This document shows, piece after piece, positions 23,366 through 29,160 of a DNA stretch of 36,588 nucleotides; the stretch's first letter is position 1, and each line of letters begins with the position of its first letter. The stretch is taken from NCBI GenBank assembly GCA_002361625.1, contig DETL01000014.1:324610-361197 (forward strand), written 5' to 3'. The notes under the pieces are model-generated. The model was given only the letters and a program-made list of their open reading frames with translations. It did not search any database and was not told where the DNA came from. A program made the translations under genes and the position numbers. Origin of the DNA: Bacteroidales bacterium UBA3289 (lineage in GTDB: Bacteria > Bacteroidota > Bacteroidia > Bacteroidales > UBA932).

Positions 23366-23566
23366 CTACCAGGGGCTTGCGTAATCTACCTGGGGTTCAT
23401 CTTCTTCCTGCTTCTTGGGTATAGTCTTCCAATACGCCTTCATTGATGCAGATTGGAGTTCCCGGGTTCGTTGCTTGTCTGCTTCGGTTCTTTGTGCGTG
23501 TGCCTTCCTGACTCCCTGGGCTATCTTCTGCCGGGTTGATTGGCTTACTTCTCTGCTTGTTCTCAT
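23366..23566 (-). CDS. Small basic protein, 66 aa
   Basis: The start at 23566 (MRTSREVSQSTRQKIAQG) gives 66 residues; the frame extends to 23593 but that would place the N-terminus inside a palindrome. The protein is very rich in Arg, Lys and Gln and contains a pattern (STRQKIAQGVRKAHAQR and later SMKAYWKTIPKKQ) that recurs in small proteins of Bacteroidota mobile elements and resembles NUMOD3-type DNA-binding repeats. Predicted to bind nucleic acid. It is preceded by a long inverted repeat (23567-23609) that may be its operator. Function unknown. Confidence 0.6.
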   Translation of the reverse strand: MRTSREVSQSTRQKIAQGVRKAHAQRTEADKQRTRELQSASMKAYWKTIPKKQEEDEPQVDYASPW

Positions 23567-23609
23567 ACTTCTATCTTTATATACATTATACACATATAAA
23601 TATAGAAGT
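23567..23609. promoter_or_regulatory. Long inverted repeat upstream of the small basic gene, possible operator
   Basis: ACTTCTATCTTTATAT (23567-23582) and ATATAAATATAGAAGT (23594-23609) are inverted copies with one mismatch in 16, separated by 11 bp. It begins exactly at the start codon of the leftward 66-residue gene. It is AT-rich and lacks a run of T, so an operator or translation-control hairpin is more likely than a terminator. Confidence 0.55.
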
Positions 23610-23756
23610 CAAGCCAAAAGTTGGGATAGTTAGTTCAACTTTATTTCTCTCCAAAGGACGTTGAAACCATCACGCCTAACAGAGCGCCCTAAACCGACTA
23701 TTTTAACCCCGGGGGTAGTTGGTTTTTTAGCCGATAGAACGAAGGTTTTCCAGTAA

Positions 23757-23834
23757 TAGGGTAGGAGAGGTATCTACACTAAATCAAAAAGCGCCACAGA
23801 ACCAGTCCGGCGAAAATCCAAGATTATATTTGCA
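23757..23834 (+). promoter_or_regulatory. Conserved promoter module, copy 1
   Basis: The module has the dyad GGGTA (23759-23763) with TACAC (23775-23779, one change from TACCC), then AAGCGCCA (23789-23796), AGTCC, and the -7 box TATATTTG (23825-23832). The order and the total length (78 bp) are the same as in copy 2. No -33 TTG is at the correct distance, so an activator may bind the upstream part. It precedes the 110-aa gene at 23858. Confidence 0.7.
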
Positions 23835-23857
23835 GCACAAGAAACAAAAAAAAAGAT

Positions 23858-24190
23858 ATGGTACAAAAGTTCAACAACGACCAGATTTGCGGTGGTGTCG
23901 CCGCCCAGGGGTATATCGAGACCCTTGCGAACGAGTTGGATAACGCCTTTGCCCAGGGAGAGTCCTTTGAGCGTGGCATTGACGATATTCAGGTATGGTT
24001 TGATTTCACGCTTGTCGGTGAGCCGGAGTGCCCTGATAAGATTAGCGTTGAAACAAACGATTTCATTCACGAAAGATATGAAATCGCCAATGATGAGGGT
24101 TTGTCCGTTTGGGGACTCTGTTGTAAAGCGGCTGACTGGTTCCCCAGGATTCTTGCAGAGGATTTTGATTACAACATCATCTGCCAGTAG
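23858..24190 (+). CDS. Hypothetical acidic protein, 110 aa, under the conserved module
   Basis: The protein has 110 residues and begins MVQKFNNDQICGGVAAQGYIE. It is strongly acidic, with a centre that looks like a beta strand pair (DIQVWFDFTLVGEPECPDKIS) and cysteines at CGG, CPD and GLCCKA. No signal peptide, membrane helix or known motif is seen. It is expressed from module copy 1 (23757-23834), and the next gene (24259) lies 68 bp downstream after a hairpin, so both may be in one transcript. Small acidic proteins in such elements often inhibit host or phage enzymes, but that is only a guess here. Confidence 0.7.
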   Translation: MVQKFNNDQICGGVAAQGYIETLANELDNAFAQGESFERGIDDIQVWFDFTLVGEPECPDKISVETNDFIHERYEIANDEGLSVWGLCCKAADWFPRILAEDFDYNIICQ

Positions 24191-24212
24191 TGTTTATGTT
24201 TCACCGGTCGTT

Positions 24213-24237
24213 GGGGGTATGGATAATCCCAGCCCCC
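24213..24237 (+). other. Hairpin between the 110-aa and 230-aa genes
   Basis: GGGGG (24213-24217) pairs with CCCCC (24233-24237), and GGAT (24221-24224) with ATCC (24226-24229) inside. No T run follows, so it is more likely an RNA processing or translation-control hairpin than a terminator. Confidence 0.45.
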
Positions 24238-24258
24238 AGGACCATAATACTTAAAAGA

Positions 24259-24951
24259 ATGCATACGAAACAGAAAAAAGCATTAGAGTTCCTTATCAAC
24301 TGGGGCGAGAATGAAATCAAGAACAGAGACACAGATAAGTGTTCTTTGTGCAATAATGGCATTATGGGATTAAACAATGCAGGAGACGCACTTTACTATG
24401 CCTTTACGGAAGCAGGATATTCTTATCGGTATGTCAATGATGTTGTCTCGGGGGGGAATCTGGGATATGCCAATAAAGCAATAGACTCTATTAACAAAGG
24501 TTTCAAGAACCATTTTATGAAACCGCTGATAAAGGTTGAACTGACCTCGATACGGGATGTTTTCACAGATGAGGAAATCCAGTATATAAAAGATTACATC
24601 CTCCCCGACTTGGAGCCTCATCAGTGCCATTCAAATGCAGCGAGGTTTGCAATAGACGGAATTGGCGATTATGATATTTCGTTTATAGAGGGCTATCTCT
24701 CTTTTCCTTATGGTCTTGGGCATTGTTGGAATAAAGTAGTCAATGCAAATGGGGATGAGTTCTATGTTGATTTGACAACTGAATTGGTAAATGAACAGGA
24801 CCCGACACAGCTGGACGTTTGGAAATATGACGAATGGCAGTGGGATGAGATTGAAGACCTGTTTGATGAATATGGGCAGTCTTTCATTCCTCATATCGGG
24901 TTTATGGATGATGATGGAGTGGTTGTCAAAGTAGATAAATCAAACTTGTGA
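24259..24951 (+). CDS. Hypothetical protein, possible papain-like fold, 230 aa
   Basis: I choose the ATG at 24259 (MHTKQKKALEFLINWG) rather than the frame start at 24190 because the 23-residue extension crosses a hairpin and looks untranslated. The protein has 230 residues. Its C-terminal half shows a Cys-His-Asp order: QCHSNA (near residue 118), IEGYLSFPYGLGHCWNKV (near 140-157), and FYVDLT (near 165). This spacing recalls phage and bacterial transglutaminase/papain-like proteins in which Cys, His (GHCW) and Asp (VDLT) form the catalytic triad. An early CSLCNNG segment could bind metal. Function is inferred from pattern only. The gene follows the 110-residue gene in the same direction. Confidence 0.7.
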   Translation: MHTKQKKALEFLINWGENEIKNRDTDKCSLCNNGIMGLNNAGDALYYAFTEAGYSYRYVNDVVSGGNLGYANKAIDSINKGFKNHFMKPLIKVELTSIRDVFTDEEIQYIKDYILPDLEPHQCHSNAARFAIDGIGDYDISFIEGYLSFPYGLGHCWNKVVNANGDEFYVDLTTELVNEQDPTQLDVWKYDEWQWDEIEDLFDEYGQSFIPHIGFMDDDGVVVKVDKSNL

Positions 24952-25006
24952 GAATATATAGTATTGCCCCCGTTCCTTCTCCAAAAACACCCCATAATGC
25001 AGCAAT

Positions 25007-25084
25007 TAGGGTAGATGCTATATTTACCCAAAAGCAATAAGCGCCAAGGAATAAGTCCAGTCAAAACTATTTGTTTTATTTGCA
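25007..25084 (+). promoter_or_regulatory. Conserved promoter module, copy 2
   Basis: The module has the dyad GGGTA (25009-25013) and TACCC (25025-25029), then AAGCGCCA (25039-25046), AGTCC, and a -7-like box TTTATTTG (25075-25082), with the same 78-bp length as copy 1. The 430-bp gene-free interval 24952-25381 holds this module and a leader of about 290 nt, which includes a hairpin near 25257-25292 (TACCC/GGGTA outer, GGAC/GTCC inner). It precedes the 276-aa gene. Confidence 0.7.
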
Positions 25085-25381
25085 ACAGATAACAACGGGA
25101 AACGCCCCATCCCAGGAAATAGGAGCAATCATTAAAATATTGAAAAAGAAAACATAACAGATAAACACTCCAAACAGGGTCTTTAAGGCAACTTGGCTCC
25201 CTGGGGCACAGCTGGCGATAGCCATCCTGAAATACCAAAGCCCCAAAATACCTAAATACCCCCTTGGACGGGATGTCCTTGGGTGTAGGGTATAGTCAGC
25301 CAGGTGATTATATCCATTTTTGTTTCATTCAATATCGCTACAAGGAGAGCGAGCCGTGAGAGTCGGCAAAAACAAAGGATT

Positions 25382-26212
25382 ATGCGAATCCACAAAGAAA
25401 ACTGCCCTGCTCTGTTCAATGAGTATGATTTACACAAGGCATTGAAAAGCGGTACTATCTCTATCCAAAGACTTGCCAACGCTCAACTTGACACTTTTAG
25501 GGGTAAGGTCCCAGATGTTATAAAGGGGTTCTGCGAGTATAATGGTCTGGAACAAGCAAGTGAGCAAGAGCGCCTTGAAGCGTTTGTGAAGTTCAATCAA
25601 AGGGCATTTTCAAAGTTCTTGAATGCCTTCAATGTCGAAATGGCTTCGGACTCTTTCTATGATAGCTTGGATAATTGTTCCATAGAGAAAGTCTTGGAAA
25701 AAGGGGATTTATATGACATCCTCGGAGAGTGTGGTGGCATTATTCACTGCCCTGGTGAAGGAATCGTAGAGTATGCAATTATGAAGGAAGGCTCATTGTT
25801 AAGATTTGTCCCCGATGCCTTGGAGAGAGCGTATTTCGTATATGACTTTGGGGGGATAGACAGCGAGTGGCTCAATGCCGACAAATACGACCGGTATTAT
25901 TACGAAAAAGCCATTACTATCTTGATACTGAAAAAGTATGGAGAAGTTCAATCTGTTATGGTGGCGAAAGACACGATTCGTACCATTGGGGAGGAGAAAG
26001 TCGTGAATAAGGCTCCTTTCTCAATACGCCGTCTGGATTCTTCCTTCTTCAAGACCATCATCAGGACAGGTGTCGTAATGGTCAAGTCTCACTTACGATT
26101 ACAGGCTTGTGGGCATAGGTGGAAAGACCATAGACTTATTATGGTGCGTGGGCACGAGCGTGTTCTTTCCAATAAAACGGCTCCGGCAATCAAAGCCAGG
26201 GCGGTTGCATAA
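25382..26212 (+). CDS. Hypothetical protein, 276 aa, under the conserved module
   Basis: The frame starts at 25304, but the ATG at 25382 (MRIHKENCPALFNEYDLHK) is a better start: the first 26 residues look random. The protein has 276 residues. It is mixed in charge with an acidic middle (EKVLEKGDLYDILGECGG), aromatic clusters (KYDRYYYEKAI) and a basic C-terminal tail (GHRWKDHRLIMVRGHERV...KTAPAIKARAVA) with three His residues. No recognised motif, signal peptide or membrane helix. It is preceded by module copy 2 and followed by a terminator (26250-26287), so it is a single-gene transcript. The Arg/Lys-rich tail suggests nucleic-acid contact. Function unknown. Confidence 0.65.
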   Translation: MRIHKENCPALFNEYDLHKALKSGTISIQRLANAQLDTFRGKVPDVIKGFCEYNGLEQASEQERLEAFVKFNQRAFSKFLNAFNVEMASDSFYDSLDNCSIEKVLEKGDLYDILGECGGIIHCPGEGIVEYAIMKEGSLLRFVPDALERAYFVYDFGGIDSEWLNADKYDRYYYEKAITILILKKYGEVQSVMVAKDTIRTIGEEKVVNKAPFSIRRLDSSFFKTIIRTGVVMVKSHLRLQACGHRWKDHRLIMVRGHERVLSNKTAPAIKARAVA

Positions 26213-26249
26213 GCCTTTTCAAGAGCGAACATATCCTTTTTGATTACAT

Positions 26250-26287
26250 CCCCGGGATTGTGCAAAACCAGTCTCGGGGACCCTTTT
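26250..26287 (+). terminator. Terminator of the 276-aa gene
   Basis: CCCCGGGA (26250-26257) pairs with TCTCGGGG (26272-26279) with one mismatch, followed by ACCCTTTTTAT. It is 38 bp after the stop codon. Confidence 0.65.
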
Positions 26288-26297
26288 TATGGATTAT

Positions 26298-26404
26298 ATG
26301 GGTAATAATACATCATACCCAAAAACAAGAAGCGCCATAATTGGAGGAAGAGTCTAACACCAAGGGGCATTCCTTTCTAAACCCAAACTATTTTTGTATA
26401 TTTG
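26298..26404 (+). promoter_or_regulatory. Conserved promoter module, copy 3, upstream of rep
   Basis: The first 40 bp match copies 1 and 2 in order and spacing: GGGTA (26300-26304), TACCC (26316-26320), AAGCGCCA (26330-26337). About 29 extra bases then separate it from AAACTATTT and the -7 box TATATTTG (26397-26404). The match to copy 2 includes TACCCAAAA-CAA-AAGCGCCA. The predicted transcript start near 26411 leaves a 228-nt leader before rep. Confidence 0.65.
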
Positions 26405-26410
26405 CGTTGG

Positions 26411-26647
26411 ATGGGAGTCTTCCTGTCCGTCAAAACTTTATCCCCAAAACTTTTCACACATAACTTGATATTTATATGAGAACGGCATCACGTTCCATCT
26501 CATATTGCGGACCTGTATAGATATGAGATAGCGAAAGACATATATTCAATCCCGAACCAGGGAGTATATGAATGGATGAGTAGGACAGGTCCCCGAAAGT
26601 CCATTCATTTTTGATAATATGCTAAAACATAATAAGATATGGACCTG
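26411..26647 (+). promoter_or_regulatory. Rep mRNA leader with alternative pairings, possible translational switch
   Basis: Hairpin A: ATATGAGA (26474-26481) with TCTCATAT (26498-26505). Hairpin B: ATGAATGGA (26568-26576) with TCCATTCAT (26600-26608). The loop of B holds ACAGGTCC (26585-26592), which can pair with GGACCTGT (26509-26516) upstream, or as CAGGTCC with GGACCTG (26641-26647), which is the end of the rep start codon plus codons 2-3. The two pairings exclude each other. A second ATATGAGA copy is at 26521-26528. This resembles pseudoknot or loop-kissing control of replication proteins in plasmids, by analogy only. Confidence 0.55.
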
Positions 26648-28087
26648 AACAATGATTACACATTCACCACCTCCGTCTCAACACGCTCGTACAAGGACAG
26701 AGAACAGGCACGAGCCGGTTGCAAGACAATGAGATTTCAGCAAATGGAACTCACCCCGGAGGTGTTTCTTTCCCTGGCTGGGGCTGGATATGCATTCTGC
26801 TACAACTACCGGGACAATCACCGATGTGAAGAGAACTTCCTCAACACACAGATAATCATATTTGATATTGACTATCCCACGGCAGATATGGACTCCTATA
26901 TCCAGGGGCTTCCATACAAACCGACAATGGGATACACATCATATTCCAATCGCCCTGGGGAGAACTACTATCGGTTCCGTCTCATCTACGGCTTTGACAA
27001 ACCCATTACGACAAAACAGGATTTTGATTCTATCTATACTGCGATTACCAATGCTAACGGGTTTGGTAAGTCCTTGGATAAACTAACAATAAGTCAGTTA
27101 TACTTTGGTAGCAACTCCCGGCTTGATGGTTTCCTGGACTACAACAGCAATTATATCTATTCTTATAGTGATTTCCAGGGGTATATCCAGGAATCAAGCA
27201 TTTCTCCCATCACGGATAGTCTTAACACACCCACACATATTTATAGCGATGAGAAAAATGACACTATTACTGATGAGGAACGGCACAACTACTTCAAGAA
27301 CTACCTTTTGAGTTTTGAAACCAAACTGGATTTAGCCCCATCCCAGACTCATTACACCTATCCGGAGAAATACTATAGGGTTCCTGTTCGTATCATCACC
27401 CAGGAAGACGGGAAACGGGTTATCAAGAAATGGAAAGATGGAGAAAGACGGAGACAGAAACTCTATATCTCTGCCTTGATTATGTTGAAGAACGTGGATA
27501 CCCTAACCCCGGACAATCTCTCGTTCAATCTCTGGCAACTAATTGGTTATTACTATGATAACAGAAAGGACAAGATAACCAAAGACGATATAGATGGCAT
27601 CGTGGAGCGGGCATTTGAGAACCGATATACCTATGATTTGCAACCAACGGAGCATAAGGGCATCTTCCGTATCAACAAAGAGTATTGGGCAGCACAGGGA
27701 ATAACACCTCAACAGGCAGTCCCAATGGTTATGAAAGAGAGGAATATGAGCATAATGGATTATTACGACCCATCCTTGTCATTATCAGCGAATTATGTTG
27801 CATTCCTGAAAATGGGCTTTGAAATCAGCATCAGTTCGCTTTACCGGTATGTAAATGAACTTGGCTGGAAACGAGACATAGATAGTGAAATACTTGAACT
27901 TCTTCGACAAGCACCGGATATAACCATCAAAGATGTTGCTACCGCCCTGGGGAAAAGCCCATCAACCATCGCACGGCACATAAAGACAATGCGAGAAGAG
28001 GATAATCCCCGTGTCAGGAAGGAAAAGAAACAATGGATAGTCAGTGATTCGATAGAGGCATACCCGGAAATGGATATGCCTCTTTGA
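26639..28087 (+). CDS. Primase-like replication protein (Rep)
   Basis: The protein has 482 residues. The N-terminal part resembles archaeo-eukaryotic primase-like replication proteins of phages and plasmids: an acidic IIFDIDYP segment (about 73-80, a DxD motif), then NYYRFRLIYGFDKPI (about 109-123), which corresponds to the conserved RFR...D-P-I part. A linker follows, with the PTHIYSDEKND segment (about 199-209) whose DNA is duplicated at 23174-23202. The C-terminal region has two HTH-like units: YDPSLSLSANY to LYRYVNELGW (about 380-419), and APDITIKDVATALGKSPSTIARHIKTMRE (about 431-459), like the HTH pair of the fusion protein at 9303-12398. No helicase Walker motifs are seen, so a host helicase would be needed. 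Predicted to start replication of the excised element. Confidence 0.75.
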   Translation: MDLNNDYTFTTSVSTRSYKDREQARAGCKTMRFQQMELTPEVFLSLAGAGYAFCYNYRDNHRCEENFLNTQIIIFDIDYPTADMDSYIQGLPYKPTMGYTSYSNRPGENYYRFRLIYGFDKPITTKQDFDSIYTAITNANGFGKSLDKLTISQLYFGSNSRLDGFLDYNSNYIYSYSDFQGYIQESSISPITDSLNTPTHIYSDEKNDTITDEERHNYFKNYLLSFETKLDLAPSQTHYTYPEKYYRVPVRIITQEDGKRVIKKWKDGERRRQKLYISALIMLKNVDTLTPDNLSFNLWQLIGYYYDNRKDKITKDDIDGIVERAFENRYTYDLQPTEHKGIFRINKEYWAAQGITPQQAVPMVMKERNMSIMDYYDPSLSLSANYVAFLKMGFEISISSLYRYVNELGWKRDIDSEILELLRQAPDITIKDVATALGKSPSTIARHIKTMREEDNPRVRKEKKQWIVSDSIEAYPEMDMPL

Positions 28088-28114
28088 TTAAGTGGAATTA
28101 AAGCTATAACTTTG
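28084..28114 (+). promoter_or_regulatory. Promoter of the HTH gene at 28138
   Basis: The -33 TTG (28084-28086, overlapping the rep stop codon) and the -7 box TAACTTTG (28107-28114) are exactly 20 bp apart. It lacks the GGGTA/AAGCGCCA module, so this gene may be transcribed independently of rep. Confidence 0.65.
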
Positions 28115-28137
28115 CATAGGACATAATCATAAAACCG

Positions 28138-28899
28138 ATGGAGAGCATAAATAGATACCTTGATGCCATTACGAAATGCGAATTATCCGGAGATTCGTCT
28201 GAAACATATTGTTTGAATGGATTATCGCCAGCCGAGTATGATACGACAATGGAAGACCTCTATTTGGCTTTCAAGGTTGAGCTCCTGGGTACTTCATTTT
28301 CAGTTCCCGAGTTCATTGCTATTACACGCAAGATAGAGTATGCCAAAAAGCACGTTGAAGACATTAGAAAGGAGGTTTCAAAAAAGACGAACGACAATAT
28401 TGTAAAGGGTTATTCGGCTATTACACTTTTCCGTTCATATTCGAAGTTTGTAGATAAAACTGCCGAACTTGTGGAAAACATCAACATTATGAAACTGGCA
28501 CAGGCAGCAACTCCACCTCAAAACTCCTCCATCGTCATCAAAGATGTTCAGAGCGAGCCATCGGCAAACGATTCAAGTAATCAAGAGGAGAGAGCGTCTT
28601 TACCCACATCTGCACCCGATTCCGAGAAAGAAGAAAGAAGGAGCTTTAACGACAAGGCTGCTTCTCATCCAGGGGAATATTGGGGATATAAAGAATTGGA
28701 GGCTGGGGAAGGAATATCACACGCCACTGCCTGGAAAATTGTCAATGATTCGTACTATTTACCGGCAATTCGTTTCGTTGGAAGGAATCTTCGTGTAGAT
28801 ATTGACATACTCCACTCCCTCCAAAAACAAAGAACCGCTGATAGGAAAAAGCCGATAGGCAACCGCCCTCAGAGGAAAAAGAAAACACCCACTCAATAG
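28138..28899 (+). CDS. Putative DNA-binding protein, possible excisionase, 253 aa
   Basis: The protein has 253 residues. The N-terminal 120 residues are helical (YLDAITKCELSGD to KTAELVENINIMKL). A low-complexity Ser/Glu linker follows (about 125-170). The C-terminal part (WGYKELEAGEGISHATAWKIVNDS, here broken at about 181-204, then YLPAIRFVGRNLRVDIDIL) has the layout of a helix-turn-helix with a wing, as in excisionase/MerR-type domains of Bacteroidota elements, and ends with a basic tail (RKKPIGNRPQRKKKT). It lies directly beside attR, opposite the integrase end, the usual place for directionality factors. It could instead be a replication accessory protein next to Rep. Confidence 0.65.
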   Translation: MESINRYLDAITKCELSGDSSETYCLNGLSPAEYDTTMEDLYLAFKVELLGTSFSVPEFIAITRKIEYAKKHVEDIRKEVSKKTNDNIVKGYSAITLFRSYSKFVDKTAELVENINIMKLAQAATPPQNSSIVIKDVQSEPSANDSSNQEERASLPTSAPDSEKEERRSFNDKAASHPGEYWGYKELEAGEGISHATAWKIVNDSYYLPAIRFVGRNLRVDIDILHSLQKQRTADRKKPIGNRPQRKKKTPTQ

Positions 28900-28930
28900 C
28901 CCAAAAGTGGGTGCAAGAGTGGGTGTATTT
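28885..28930 (+). terminator. Terminator of the 253-aa gene
   Basis: ACACCCACTC (28885-28894) pairs perfectly with GAGTGGGTGT (28917-28926), followed by ATTTTCC. The stop codon (28897-28899) lies inside the loop. GTGGGTG is present twice (28907 and 28919), so alternative pairings exist. Confidence 0.6.
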
Positions 28931-28958
28931 TCCATAAGTTGCTGATAATCAATCAGCC

Positions 28959-28973
28959 TTGCGGAGAGGACGA
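28959..28973 (+). other. attR core of the integrative element
   Basis: TTGCGGAGAGGACGA is identical to 7792-7806. Bases 28962-28973 are the 3' terminal 12 nt of tRNA-Ser(GCT), so integration restores a whole tRNA gene. The identity stops at 28974 (G versus C at the left copy). Confidence 0.75.
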
Positions 28974-29050
28974 GATTCGAACTCGTGGTACGGAATGACC
29001 CGTACGTCGGTTTAGCAAACCGGTGGTTTCAGCCACTCACCCACCTCTCC
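28962..29050 (-). tRNA. tRNA-Ser (GCT)
   Basis: On the minus strand the acceptor is GGAGAGG with CCTCTCC and a G discriminator (28962). It has an anticodon stem CGGTT/AACCG with anticodon GCT, a long variable arm (a GTACGG/CCGTAC hairpin), and a T stem ACGAG/CTCGT with loop TTCGAAT. The long variable arm and G73 are features of class II tRNA-Ser. It is 89 nt. Its 3' end is the integration site of the element. A promoter with TTG-19-TAACTTTG lies upstream. Confidence 0.95.
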
Positions 29051-29089
29051 GGGAGCCATTTGGCGAAACTCCGCCACGAGGGCGGATTG

Positions 29090-29119
29090 CAAAGTTACGA
29101 ATTTTTTCTTCAGTTGCAA
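29090..29119 (-). promoter_or_regulatory. Promoter of tRNA-Ser
   Basis: On the minus strand the -33 TTG (29117-29119) and -7 box TAACTTTG (29090-29097) are separated by 19 bp, upstream of the tRNA 5' end at 29050. Confidence 0.65.
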
Positions 29120-29160
29120 GGGCTTTGCCAAAAAACACGCTTTTACTGCCAGCCATCCCC

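Larger units (their letters stand above)
7792..28973. mobile_element. Integrative element (about 21.2 kb) in tRNA-Ser(GCT), carrying defence genes
   Basis: The borders are the two 15-bp direct repeats at 7792-7806 and 28959-28973. Contents in order: integrase; HTH-SIS-NADAR-ADP-ribosylglycohydrolase fusion; HNH nuclease; membrane protein; hsdM-hsdS-hsdR; secreted protein; short tyrosine recombinase; three small leftward genes; Xre regulator with a membrane coiled-coil protein; several hypothetical genes; primase-like Rep; HTH/excisionase-like protein next to attR. No relaxase, type IV secretion, capsid, portal or terminase genes are visible. This fits a phage-satellite-like or mobilisable element that replicates after excision. 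The GC content and codon use of the backbone right of 29051 are clearly higher in G/C than in the element. Confidence 0.75.
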
